DNA of 64,000 bases. It comes from Combretum micranthum (lineage: Eukaryota; Streptophyta; Magnoliopsida; Myrtales; Combretaceae). The position numbers were made by a program, and so were the translations under genes. Below, in pieces: positions 51,101 through 61,470 of this stretch; position 1 is the first letter of the stretch; each line of letters begins with the position of its first letter. The stretch lies in NCBI GenBank assembly GCA_024138025.1, contig JAMXBD010000974.1, positions 372,001 to 436,000 on the forward strand. The letters are read 5' to 3'. The notes under the pieces were generated by a model. The model made no database searches. It saw only the letters and a program-made list of their open reading frames with translations, and was not told the DNA's origin.

Positions 51101-54100
51101 AAGCTCAAACTCGACTCATTTAAATAACCTGTTTTTCATTTTTTTCAAACCTAAAATATAATATATATGTATCATTATAAATATATACACAAATATGAAA
51201 TAGAATTTTTTTTATTGCTTTAATTATGTAGTTATTTATAATATATCATGCATAAAAAATCTACAAATCTGCTAACGAGCTTGTTAACGAGCCTATATGC
51301 GAGCCGTGTTCATAAGCCTAAATGAACTTGTTCACAAGTCTAAATGAACTTGTTCACGAGCCTATTCACAAGCCTAAGTTAAAGCTCAAGTTTAGCTCGT
51401 TTAAATAAACGAGTTTCACTTTAGGCTTTGCGAGCCTACTCATGATTCTAAGTTAAAGCTTAAGTTTAGCTCGTTTAGATAATGAGTTTCACTTTAAACT
51501 CGAGCTCAGCTCATTTACTAATCAAGCCCAAGGTGAGCCAAGCTGAAGTAGCTCGCTTGCAGCTTGACTCGTTTGCAACGTGACTCGTTTGCAGCCTAAC
51601 TCGTTTGCAGCCCTGCATCCTCCCCAAGAGAAACCTAAAGGAAATAACCATGGACATGAAGATATTCTTATGGAATGGCAATGATGAGATCAAAGCAGAA
51701 GCAAAGCAACCCAGCAGGCTAAATGATTTTCAAGAATTGTGTTTGGACCCTCTGTCATCAAGAAAAGTAACAGTCTAAAGCAATTAATCCAATAGATAGG
51801 CACTAATAAAAGTGGTCACTTAACAGTTGATTCAAAAGCGGCAACGGTAGATAAAATCCTAAGGATATTTCTACTAAACTTGTGAAAGTAATTGCCTTGT
51901 GTAAGTAAAGAAAAGAAAGGGACTAATATGACTTGTGAATGAACCACAGTCACCCAACTAAACACATTAAAGCACAATGGTCTGACACAAATGACTCCCT
52001 ATTGCCTAATTGGATTCACACAGAACTTTAGAAGACCACAAATATCTAGCATGTTAAAATACCAAGTGATGCCCATGGGCATGGAAAAACATATCACAAG
52101 CAAGAACAGTTGTGAAAAACCTCTTCAACTGGTGAGAAGGGGAAAGGAATAGAATTTTGCTTAGTATGATTTGTGGCACACTGGAGGTCCCATAATAGAT
52201 AAAGGATAGAAGAAACAGCCATACATAAGTGATAAGGGTGGGGGGTACAATTGGTCAAGTAGAGAGGTCTAAGACAAAATGAGTTCTCTTTTATTTCCAG
52301 CTCTGGTACCACTATTTGACCAAGTAGATGACTTAGTATGGTTGTCAAACCCATCCACAAAGTACTCTATTCAAGGAGGCAATCAAAGTGACATGAACCC
52401 AATATGAAGCGGCACCTTGGCATGGTGAATTTTTGGCATGAAATCTAGGAGTGCTTTTATTTTATGCCTTCTATTCTTCAGGGACTCCAAAACAATGGAT
52501 AACTTGTTAGATTGGAATGTAATTACCATTTTACCACCACTCTTGCTTTTTTTAAGGGAACTACCTTGGCGAACATGAGCACCTTTCCTTTGGACGGCAA
52601 TATGCAAACAAAGTTTGCTTCGCTCTACAGTCTGAGAGTTGTGACCCAGGATTTCAATAATATAGCAAATGCAACAGCAAAAGTAAGGAGAAGGACCGGT
52701 ACTGATAGGAAGTTGAACCTGGCTGCAACTATCTACTATGCCTATGGAGAGAAAGGAATGACAGGAATGAGGGGCCAGGTCAGCTAGCCGGATTGGTGGC
52801 AAGGAAAGTTTTAGAATCCAAAGCTCAGACTCTGAAGTTTTGAGTGCCATATGATGCACCGTATGAAAACTCTGGTGCATCTTTGATACATTGGCAATTT
52901 CTTCGAGCTAAATTGTCCGATTACTCCTTTTTTGTCCTAGTGTAAATTTATCTTTATCTTGTGAAATGTGGAAACACCTTTTGTGGCTTTTCCTATCAAT
53001 GAAATTGAAGAAAACTAGTCCGAAAAAAAAAAAAAAGGAAAATGAAGAAAAAGAGAGTGAGAGAGAGAGAGCTCACCCACTAATCCCAGTGGCTTATCAA
53101 AAAGACACTACTGTGAGGAACTTTCAGCTAGATATGGGTTGAAGAAGGATTATTACAGATGCACAAAAATCGTTGAAGAAGGATTATTACAGATGCACAA
53201 AAATCATTGTCAATTTTATTGGAAGAAAAGTTGCACAAGAAAATCATGTGGCAAAACTTTTTATTTGTTTTTTTGTTTTTTAAATTTACAACGGAACAAA
53301 ACTTGTATCCAGAATCTGTGCAATGCATATTATTGCTTCTAAAGAATTATTGTCCCTCATCAATGCAGAGTATCTGAAAGTCAGCTGAAATCGTCTATCA
53401 ATCATCAAGCTCAAGCAATAAATTAGCAGTAGTAATCAGACAAAATTTATTCTGCCAGTTACATAGCAGTGAAAGAGGATACCTCCAACTTAATCAATTT
53501 AGACCGACAGCATTCCAATTTGGAGCATGAAGTAGCCAATGCCAGCAATATTCCCTGGAGGCGCCTGGAATGAATTGGTCCTTTCTGTAATTGGGAGCAG
53601 AGTTTATCAATTACATTTGCCTCAAATGCCAACCTCTGCATATCCTCCTTTTCTTCGATTAAATTTGACAGAGCATAAAAAGCTTCATCCCCAACTTGGC
53701 AGGGATCCTCCAAAAGTTCAAGTAAATGAGATATCAATTCTCTTTTTATTCCCACATCTTCCAGGTAGCGAGAAGTGTTTTTTATAGCAATCAAACACAT
53801 ACAAGCAAGTAACCTTGTTCGGGAAGATCGATCCTTTGCAAGTTCTTTTAGATAATTCAGAGCTCTTCCACTTTCAGATTCAACAAACAAAGATATAATA
53901 TCAGAGTGGTTTTTCAATACTGTGACTAAGGACTCCAAGCTGGAATCTCTTTGACTGAGAGAACCATCAAGAAAGCCCAAAAGCTTCTCCAAAACACCTG
54001 CTCCACATAGTTTTTTTTGCTCTGCACTTGTTTCGCATGAATGAGTGACGATTGTTGTGCCAAGCACAGTGACATTCTCGTTATCACTATTTAATAAAGA

Positions 54101-55443
54101 CAAAAGGAACTCTACATTTCTTTCTTGAAGGAAATCATACTTTGGAGCTAATTTTGATTGGTATATCATTCTAAGTGAGCGAGCACCAGAGTCAATGACC
54201 TGAAGGTAAGACAAAAGCACAGAGATTAAGGAAAAATAGTACATAGAAAGTTACCCCTGCTGACATACACACAGTAGGTTTGATTGGAGCAATGCTTTAT
54301 GTATGCATGGTCCCGACTATTCAACATCTGGACCAGACAAATAAAATAGAAAAAAGTGTGGCAAAAGCCTAGAGTAATGACCTGTCATTTAAATAACTAC
54401 ATACCACAAGAAATATTACAAGTAAGGAATGTGATTATATTGACCACCAATGTCACATGTACCACAACTTCTTCAATATTACTTACTTGTAAGGTAACAA
54501 AGTAAAAACGGAAGAAGAAATTCAAAGTGTCCGAGTACTTGCAACTGTACAAATCAACTAAACCTTCAAAATCCACCGAATCAGTGCTAAATTAATCCAA
54601 AAAAAGAGTATCAATTTAGTTCCAAAACTCACTTTTCACGAAAGAGACTTCAGCATAAGTACTCAAAAGTCAAAAGGAATATTTTATATAGCTTTAGGAC
54701 TAAATTCATATTTTAATATGTTTAGAACTCGATCAGCAAAATGCATTTATCCCTAACTTAAGAACATGACATGAATTGCCACACCATTCAAGCATCAACT
54801 GCATACAGCGGCACTTACTTTTCTTATCTTATTGGAAAAAGAAACACGAAAAGCAATCAGCTTTAGAATCACTTCACAGTCACCACATTACACTTCGTTC
54901 CATATCAAATTATAGCCAAGTCTTAACTTTTCCTACGTGAATTTTAAATCTGAAGTTACCGACAAGCAATTCAGAGAAATGGACAGCGAAATCAATCCAA
55001 TCATAACTGTAAACAATAGCATTGAGCATGAATGGATCAATTTCAATAACTAATTTTAACGTTCGGTATCTAAATCGAGGTTAGCAATTAGAACTGACCT
55101 TCTGGTTGCCATTAGAGAGAAGCCTGAGGAGGTGAGGCAGAGCGTTGGCATCGAGTACGGCCCGAACGCCGGCGTCGAGGCCGCAGGCGAAGCTACCAAT
55201 AGCGGCGGCGGACTGGACGAGGAGATTGGAGTCGTCGTCCGAAGAATCGGATAAGACGGAAGCGATGGCCGGAACGGCGGCGAGCTTGATGTAAGCGAGC
55301 TTTTTGGTACGGTTGCCAATGATCTGGTTCTTGAGCTCTCTAAGGGCTTTGAGACGGACCTCTTTGTCGCCTGAACTGAGCCGCGCTACGAGCTCGGTTG
55401 GGCGGTTCGGAGCTGACGTGCAGGAGGTTGAGGTGGTGGGCAT
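35607..55443 (-). CDS. ARMC8: ARMC8 homologue, armadillo-repeat subunit of the CTLH/GID E3 ubiquitin ligase
   Basis: ARMC8 (yeast Gid5/Vid28) is the alpha-solenoid subunit that links the substrate receptor to the core of the CTLH/GID ubiquitin ligase. Eight exons on -: 55443-55099, 54199-53483, 40144-40049, 39977-39894, 38892-38658, 38536-38376, 36013-35738 and 35648-35607. They total 1,956 nt, giving 651 aa plus TGA, and phases match at every junction. Length is close to animal ARMC8. Armadillo-type helices run throughout: LVARLSSGDKEVRLKALREL near residue 20, VIDSGARSLRMIYQSK from 116, NVEFLLSLLNSDNENV, AVNIINDALNNDSDNV (exon 3), IAALGAISNIVVDF (exon 5), DPEPCVQEQALALVRNLIDG, GMYVLGNISSGNEAHKDLV and RLRTASIWVIVNLT (exon 7). 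The short last exon encodes LQVRTLLRQFDCR. Introns are GT-AG except intron 4, which begins GC. Intron 2 (40145-53482) is about 13.3 kb and full of transposons. The gene converges with RBCX2. The 3' exon is short and rests on frame, acceptor and family resemblance. Confidence 0.94.
36122..36260 (-). mobile_element. Candidate tRNA-derived SINE in ARMC8 intron 6
   Basis: On - a short unit carries AGGTTCAAATCTCC, which fits a pol III B box, and ends in a run of nearly 30 A (T run at 36,122-36,150 on +). A box and target duplication are not clear. Confidence 0.4.
37700..37985 (+). mobile_element. Candidate SINE in ARMC8 intron 6
   Basis: A GC-richer island in AT-rich intron carries GGTTCAATTCTG, resembling a pol III B box, about 60 bp from its left end. 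It continues about 230 bp through CTACCCTACGGTC and GGTGGAGCCAGG, and ends near a GT-rich tail (CTTTGTATGTAA). Length and placement suit a plant SINE; no target duplication was found. Confidence 0.35.
40544..41780 (+). pseudogene. Ty1/copia remnant 1: LTR, primer-binding site and gag
   Basis: An LTR lies at 40,544-40,787 (TGTTAAATGATTTG...TTAGTCA) with a TATA-type CTATAAATG near 40,711. Three bases later comes TGGTGTCAAAGCC (from 40,791), a near match to the initiator-tRNA-Met primer-binding site TGGTATCAGAGC. Gag follows in shifting frames (SKKWWSNNSLVKVWLINS near 41,080, LWCEHYQKQLHNKP near 41,640). Protease, integrase and RT are absent. Confidence 0.7.
42491..43632. mobile_element. Mutator-like non-autonomous element with ~150-bp TIRs
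   Basis: The two ends are near-perfect inverted repeats of about 150 bp (left 42,491-42,643, right 43,480-43,632) starting GGGTTAAATACAAAAAGGTG. They differ by only a few bases. The 9-mer TTTATTTAA flanks both sides (42,482-42,490 and 43,633-43,641), a clean target duplication. The interior of about 830 bp shows no transposase. It lies within the gag of copia remnant 2, and the gag frame is continuous across the empty site, which confirms the boundaries. Confidence 0.9.
43891..44442 (+). repeat. Tandem duplication inside the copia gag
   Basis: The unit at 43,891-44,187 (from GTATGATTCTATTAAGG to GAGGACAGGACTC) is repeated at 44,188-44,442. The second copy lacks about 45 bp. Each copy contains a ~90-bp segment bounded by AAGG(A/G)TTTG(T/C)TTGTTT and AAACAAGCCCTAA-type ends, which may be a tiny MITE that inserted before the duplication. 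Confidence 0.75.
44747..45587 (-). pseudogene. L1-type LINE 3' fragment (RT zinc-binding domain)
   Basis: On - the sequence reads DWPQESLWERVRSELDSGF, VSRADSLVWKVNLSKYLSIKEAY and then VPRYSFFLWLIGHQRLVTQD and NNCCFLCNRDEKSHYHL, the zf-RVT domain that follows LINE reverse transcriptase. It ends in a poly(A) tail, seen on + as the T run at 44,747-44,760. It cuts off copia remnant 2 and is itself cut by the copia LTR fragment at 45,588. Confidence 0.75.
45588..45900 (-). pseudogene. Ty1/copia 3' end: RNase H tail, polypurine tract, LTR
   Basis: On - the end of copia RNase H is clear (NDQLANVLTKLL, SPHIEYICNKLGAYDLWAPA then stop), followed by the polypurine tract CTTGAGGGGGAG (45,753-45,742) and a short LTR of about 150 bp (TATTGAGTTC... 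to ..CATATTCA at 45,588). The start of the LTR has TA where TG is expected. Confidence 0.75.
45901..46870 (-). other. GC-richer Ser/Pro-coding segment, origin unknown
   Basis: It has a 170-residue open frame on - (46,506-45,994), rich in Ser, Pro, Leu and Phe, with repeats such as LFPPLPPS and IPPSPS. Upstream is GCCGG-rich sequence (46,560-46,740) and an AAACCCTAAGAG stretch. This may be the leader and ORF1 of a LINE or a spacer of a copia polyprotein. No diagnostic domain is visible, so I leave it unnamed. Confidence 0.35.
46880..48262 (+). pseudogene. LINE fragment on +: endonuclease-RT linker and RT start
   Basis: On + it reads, with stops, FFNFWLKQPRFNALLRAY, then VETVEKRAEETKREAFS, WIPKGINYNTRPLFPKSQN near 47,670 and VKVDLMKAYNMLKWHFL near 48,080. 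These match the L1-type linker and the first RT blocks (IPK.N..., DLRKAYD). It stops where the next LINE has its tail. A (TGTA)n-(GA)n-(AAG)n run lies at 47,931-47,987. Confidence 0.7.
48269..50390 (-). pseudogene. LINE fragment on -: RT and zinc-binding domain
   Basis: On - the order is an RT start (MVYCNMLYSRL near 50,335), ISQKLLKGYHKGSKGARCAVKGDLMKAYD (50,200-50,115), QGDLLSPYIFGLVMEVSSAL (P lost from QGDPLSP, about 49,970), ITHLCFVDDLLIF-like sequence at about 49,850-49,815 (FADD changed to FVDD), and the zf-RVT block GVIHTNCCFLYGREESYASM near 48,750. It ends in a poly(A) tail, the T runs at 48,269-48,289 on +. It lies tail-on against the + strand LINE at 46,880-48,262 and probably inserted into it. 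Confidence 0.78.
50391..50879. other. Intron sequence, nothing recognised
   Basis: Possibly more LINE-derived sequence, but no domain or boundary can be read. Confidence 0.4.
50880..51620. repeat. CTCGAG/GAGCTC-rich dispersed repeat, copy 2
   Basis: It contains many near-repeats of AGCCGAGCC, GAGCTCAAGCC, AACGAGCTTG and AGCTCGTTTA, including locally tandem CACGAGCCTA/CACAAGCCTA units at 51,290-51,440. Similar to 1,925-2,300. It lies in ARMC8 intron 2. Confidence 0.6.
51621..53130. other. Intron sequence; possible LINE 3' tail at the end
   Basis: No gene is supported. Around 52,980-53,036 the sequence TCAATGAAATTGAAGAAAAC followed by a run of A looks like a plant LINE 3' end on +, with a GA run after it (53,055-53,071). 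Confidence 0.35.
53138..53205. repeat. Perfect 34-bp tandem duplication
   Basis: GTTGAAGAAGGATTATTACA and the next 14 bases occur twice head to tail without mismatch (53,138-53,171 and 53,172-53,205). It lies in ARMC8 intron 2, about 280 bp downstream of exon 2 in gene orientation. Confidence 0.9.
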
Positions 55444-55478
55444 TGTACTGGCAGTCGCTTGAGGGGGTTCATAAGAGC

Positions 55479-55536
55479 AGAGAGAGAGAGAGATAGAGGG
55501 GGAGAGGGGGGGGAAGAGAGAGAGTGTGTGTGTGCG
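55479..55536 (-). promoter_or_regulatory. CT/CA-rich tract just upstream of the ARMC8 start
   Basis: On the coding strand this is CACACACACT followed by CTCTCT runs, ending about 36 bp before the ATG. Pyrimidine tracts of this kind are common in plant 5' UTRs and core promoters. It is also a GA/GT microsatellite and may vary in length. Confidence 0.45.
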
Positions 55537-55639
55537 TTTTGTTTGCGGATTTTTGACAGGGGAAACAGAAAGTGGCTTTTATTTCGAGTTTTGGAAAGGT
55601 TTTGACTAGCGTACAGGTATTTTGTTTTTGCCAGATTAT

Positions 55640-57370
55640 GATGCGGGAAAAAGGTGGAATTTGTTATCCAACTTTGCTAGAAAAATTACTTCAATTAGGA
55701 AAAGTTGAATTTTATATCTGAATAAATTTTTATATTGGTAAACACTATCTTATATAACATTATCAATTTCATCATTTTATACAGGATCAATATATCAATT
55801 GTTGAATGACACATGTCCAATTATTAAATAAATAAAAGAGAATAACTTTGGATCTAATACATGTTATAATGATCGAGTTATAATTTAATTATCTATAGTT
55901 TTCTTCTCAAAACATAGTCAATACTAGACAAATACACTTATCGAATATAGTATAGGAATGATGTACAAGGTCATCTCCCACAAGATTGGTAAGTACTTAT
56001 GGTTATCATTTTCTTATTACCTATCCTACAAAATCGACTAAGTATTATCATTATGCTATCAATTACACTACTAGCCTTCTATTAATTACAACTAACAATC
56101 ACAAAAGTGGATTACTTGGATTAAATACAAGATACAAATTACTTAAACCTTGCTTCATTGGTAACTTACACATGTACATTAAGAGCATGCAATTAACATT
56201 ACTAATTCCTTAACTACAAAATTCATTAATTGAGCTAATTTTTCTCAAGACCATTAATTTATCCGCTGGAATCTCTTCATAGGCTAACAGCAAATTAAGA
56301 TCACATTAAGCTCGAGAACACTTTACTTGTATCAGTATCTATACAAAATTTCACAATCCCACTTCTAGAACCATGAGCAATTCCTTCCAACAGTCTAAAT
56401 CTATTGAACATGATGATTTCTTAATTAACCTTAATGAAATCTAACATGAAGGTGTACTATGCATAATACAAATTCATGATTCGATAATAACAATTATCGA
56501 AATAAAGAAGACTAATAATACTTCATTGATTAATTGTACAATTACACATCAAGCCACAATTCTACAAAGTAATATACATTACTCATACATGATGCAGCAA
56601 AGAAACAACATGACGATGAAAAGAAAATAGAAGAGAAACATGTATAAATCCCTTTTCAACAATACAAATTGTCTGAAATCTTTACTATACAAGTATAAAC
56701 TGAATCCCCTCTTTCTTCTTTCTCAATAAATTCCAAGGAGTATGTATTTCTAATTTGATGGGGTATGGGGATATGTGAATAGGTGTTATAGATATGGTGT
56801 GATGGTAATGATTCTATGTCCAATAATGCCTAATGTGTTCATATTTATATGTTCTAGAGAGATGTGACACGATATGATGCTTTTCCTTCATCGCCATTCA
56901 CTTTTAACCCTTCTCAAAATATAGTTACACACTTTTGACGTGGAAACATAACCAAGCACACCCCCTATCATGGCCATGACTCAAGTTTTGATGACCTATT
57001 TTTGCTTCATCAATGACCAATCATGGTCACACCATAACTTGTGATCATCGCAGTTTGAAATTTTGTTTACTTAGCATGGTCGCAATCTAAAACTTGATAT
57101 ACCATGTTGATAGAAATCCTTTAAGGATCATAGTCGTGCCACAACTAGTAATTAGCGCAACAAGAAATCTTAGGAGCATCACGACCACGATACCAAGTGA
57201 TACTGCCTTCCTTAGGGTAACTCACAGCCATGACGCAAACTGTGATATGTGTGACTTCTTATTCTTCTTTCATTATCGCAGCAATGATTTCATCATTAAT
57301 CACATACACTTGGCTCACTACTTTAATGATGGCCGCGCGTAGGACCGTGATCCTTGTTCCTAATGATGTG
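55640..57370. repeat. Non-coding LTR/LARD-like remnant
   Basis: The stretch at about 55,930-56,120 has the same style as the non-coding repeat at 8,790 (GAATATAGTATAGGAATGATGT, then GATTGGTAAGTA). The part at 56,960-57,350 has GGCCATGA, GGTCGCAA and ACGACCACGA words related to the tandem repeat at 22.6-23.1 kb. No coding domain was found. Confidence 0.35.
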
Positions 57371-59330
57371 TCCTAGGCTATGCGGATTCTATGTCATTTG
57401 AATGTTTATTATTTTATAATACGAGTCATTTTCTTTTATCAAAGTTGTTATTAGCCTTTTTGCTTTGATGAAAAGTATTCCTTGAATAAATTCGTTATTC
57501 CTTATGTTATTAAAGTATATGACTTTAACAGTAAAATCATAAGGCAAGAAATGACTTTATGGTAAATCATCCCTAGTCGTTCATTATATGGAATTCTAAC
57601 GAATTGTGACTAGTATGTTGGTTAAATGATGATCATGTTTTACTGATCATGGATATAAGATATCGATTTAGCACATGGATATATGTAAAAGTACATTGTA
57701 TAAGAATGACCAAATATGAGAATGCTATATGTATTGGTACAATAAGTATTTCTCATTATAGTGTTATTTTAATCCTTTGACCTGAGGACACCATGGATTC
57801 CCACATAGCACTTTCCATGTTTTGATTCTGTTCTTCATTATCTTTAATATGATAATTATAAGACTGTAATTGGACATGGAATAAGTCATGTAGAGGAATG
57901 TGAGTGTTCATAAAGGAATTTGTTCCTCTTATTAATTTTGAGAGAGATATCTTTTGGGCTCTTGATGAGTAAGACTGAGAAATGCATGGCCGTGCTCGAA
58001 TGAATTGATAAGGAGTTATTAATATCATTCGTTTAAGTCGGTCATACTTTGGATTCAAGAAATATGTGATTAAACAATATAAGAGTATATTGATCCACAC
58101 CTTATGTTTAATTATAAGATATTGTGTAACAAAAGGACTAGATAACTAACTAATAATAAGTAGAGTCGGATCACCAATCTTCAATTAATTTGGGTAGGTA
58201 TGATGTCTTATTAAAGACCAATTATGTCTTATAGGCCTAAAAGGTGTTTTAGGGCTATTGCCAACATTAAGTGAACCTACATGGTCACACATAAAAAATG
58301 AGTCGATTAGATCATGTGTTATTTTAGATAACGATATTGGGAATTATATAATTATATATTATTATAATCATATTAAGAATAATAAATAATTATAAAATAA
58401 AATTGTTATTTTATCAGACATGTATTGTTTTAATGGAGAAAAACCCTAATGAGATTAGGGTAGGTAACCAATAGACACTTCTCCTTACATAGAGAAGGTG
58501 ATAGTCACCTCTAGGATTTAAAAACGCTTGCCGTCACATTAAAATTATAGATAAACTCTGTAACATAAAATGTAAGAGACCCTATTGAGAGAGATTCCCA
58601 ATTTTAGGAATTATTCCAACGTGCTAGCACATGATCAGAGATTTGATTGGAAATTTATTCATGTGGATACAATAGAGGGTGTTCGCATTTACAACATCTC
58701 ATATCCGAATTTCCAAATTCTAAAGCATAAAAAAAGGTAATTCCATCTGCTCTAATTTGATTGAATCACATGGATCCGTAATTGGGGATTTAGGACTAGT
58801 TTTATTTAAAAAATATATTTCTGCTGCTCTTGATTCCTAAATTCCCAACCCTTGTGACTCTGAATTTTCCTTCTATTCCATAACCATACGAGTGTCGTGT
58901 CCAATCCCTGGTGCTAAATCCTTCTATCACTGCCTTAAACACGACCATGATACACCTTTAATCTGCTATCCTTAAAGTTAAGGAGATTTTTCTTCAACAA
59001 ATGTTGATAATTTGTCCAATTAAATCCCTAGTCACCTGAAATCAATATATTAACAAACTAAGTTCCAACTCTTAGGATCGATTACAAATATAAGCATAAT
59101 TACACTCAAATAAACCTTGAATTAATAGTGTAAATAGCTCCCATCAAGGGCTAAGAACAAAATTAAGGAGGAATCATCTTCTTCTTTAGTCTCTCTCAAG
59201 AACTCCATGAGAAAAGACTCTAAGCTTTCTCACTCTAAGTCATTCTTTCTTTAAATCGACACATCAAAACAACACAAACTTAGACTATCTCCTTTAACAT
59301 CCCTCACAAGTCTAAACACACCAATCGCAT
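57371..59330. repeat. Retroelement-like non-coding sequence
   Basis: It contains phrases seen in plant LTR and leader sequence (GAGGACACCATGGA near 57,783, AAAACCCTAATGAGATTAGG at 58,440). A short perfect hairpin ACCCTAAT-GAG-ATTAGGGT lies at 58,443-58,461. The 114-residue - frame at 57,756-58,100 shows no family. Confidence 0.35.
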
Positions 59331-59384
59331 ATATATATATATATGTATATTTTTAAGAATTATGGGGTAAAGAAATGTTTGGAA

Positions 59385-61470
59385 AATCATATTTATAAGG
59401 GCTAGGAATTTCGTAACTATTTTGTAATATGATGTTTCGAAACCCAAATGGCTTTTTACGATAAAAATAACCTTAGAAATGGATAGATCTTTTTGAATAG
59501 GTAGAAAACGACATATAATATGAGAAAATCCAAATTAAAAATGAGTAACTTATGACTATTTTAAGTTAGAATTTCCACCAATCTGATTTTTACCGCAAAT
59601 AGAAGATAGAGTTAGAAAATTTAAGTAGAAGTTCTATAAAATACTCATTTGGGGTATTTCTTTTGTATAGGTGACGAGGAAGGAGAAGTCCTGTATCTCG
59701 AAGATTACTTTGATTTGGAGTTCATCTACATCATGGTCGAGTGAGTTTACTCTCTTAAGTTTCGTACTCATGCTTGTGCTTGTAGTGTTAAAGGCACTAG
59801 AAGAAAGAAAAAGATAAAAATGGAATATGCATGATAATATTGGTTGAAAGTATACTAAGCATATCAAGACATGAATCATTGTTAAATTAAATTGTGTTTT
59901 ATTACCATGATGGAGTGTCTGCAAATTCTATAATCGCCTCTAAGCTATTTTAATTACATAAAAGAATTTAATAAATGGATTCATGCATATCATGTAGTGA
60001 GTCACATTGCATTCACTATTATACACTTGATGGGACGGGGGTATAATTGTCACGCCTCAAAAAATACCATAAATGTGGTAATCTGTCGGACATAATATTA
60101 AAACGGATGAATGACAACCTTAGTCATGCAAGAGCTTTGATATTACGTGCAAGGCATGCTTCCAAGATAGTAGAAGACTCAAAGGGGCATTACGTTTAAG
60201 CAAATAATAAAAGCATGCAAGAATTTATTAGAGTAATCATATAATAATCATAAAGTTCAAAATTCTTACAACTTCTTAGGGGCATTCCTCCGTCCTTACT
60301 GTCTTGTTATTCTAAGCCAACTTAAATACGTACATCAATATATCAAAAGCCTACTACAGAGATTTTTCTTAGAAGTCTACACCAAAAATTAAATATGCAA
60401 ACTTCTTCCAAAAACTCCTAATAACTGTGGCTCATACCTGACAAAAGGGGCTACTCGGTGCCAACCATAAGTAATCAAACTGAAATAAAAAGCTATAGAG
60501 ATATAAACAAAACTAGCTTAGTGAGATAACTCCCTTCTTCAAAGCATTTTCATAAAACATACAAGTATTTTAGACAATCATATGTGAATGCAACAATCAC
60601 ATGAGCAATCAAAATGCATACGATTAACCGAAAACCATGTGTAGTATGGATTTTACGCCCTCCATGCTGGGGGTAGGATGGTTACTGGCCCATTCGACCA
60701 TCAATATTTACAGACTTACCGGCTCCGATTTGCCCATGTAGACTTCCCAGCTACTACTAGCCACCACCACAATTCCTTGTTTCTTCACACGAAGAATAGT
60801 AGCAAAAAATAAACGTGACTCACAATATGCCATACATGTATCATTTTTTAATATTGGTTTATCCAATTATTTTTAATTTCAAGTTAATGGTGACCAAAAC
60901 AATATTCATCGTACCATTGCAAGAGAACATAAATTATTCATCAAACCTTCTTTCAATATACTTAGCATTTTATTTAACAACTACTTCATTCAATCACGCA
61001 TCCAATTCACACAACATTTACTCTTTTATTTTTCCTTAATCTCTAGTGCCATTACTTACAAGCACATTCAAGGAAATGTAATTAGCAAGGGATTAACTCA
61101 CTCTATGGCGATCGCTCCTAGTCGAAATAATCTTTCGGGAATGCGATATCGGTTTCTTCTTCACCTAAACAAGATGAAATACCCAAAATGAGTCTTTCAC
61201 AGAATTTCTACTCTAAAGATTCTACGTCTATCTTCAAATGCTGTAAAAATTGCATTGGATAAAATTTCAACTTAAGATGGCCATAATTTGCTCATTTTAA
61301 CTCGAAATTTTGCATATTATATGTCTTTTTCTACCTACTTGAAAAGATCTATCCATTTCTAAGGTTATTTTTACTATAAAAAAGTCATTTAGGTCTCGGA
61401 TCAGAGGAGTATAGATCTACCACGAAAATTCCCTTCTTTAAAAACAACATTTTCTAATCATTTCTTCACT
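59385..61470. repeat. Inverted repeat pair (~380-bp arms, ~1.3 kb apart)
   Basis: The arm at 59,385-59,760 is the reverse complement, with divergence, of the arm at 61,080-61,470. The clearest shared block is GATCTATCCATTTCTAAGGT, continuing into TATTTTTA; also ATATTATATGTC, AAATACCC(C)AAAATGAG and CTTCTTCACCT/CTCGTCACCT. The arms are two copies of one repeat in opposite orientation. Confidence 0.7.

Noticed and set aside
53539..53787. 82-residue + strand frame
   Set aside because: Antisense to ARMC8 exon 2.
57756..58100. 114-residue - strand frame as a possible gene
   Set aside because: It lies in non-coding retroelement-like sequence, with no domain or exon context.
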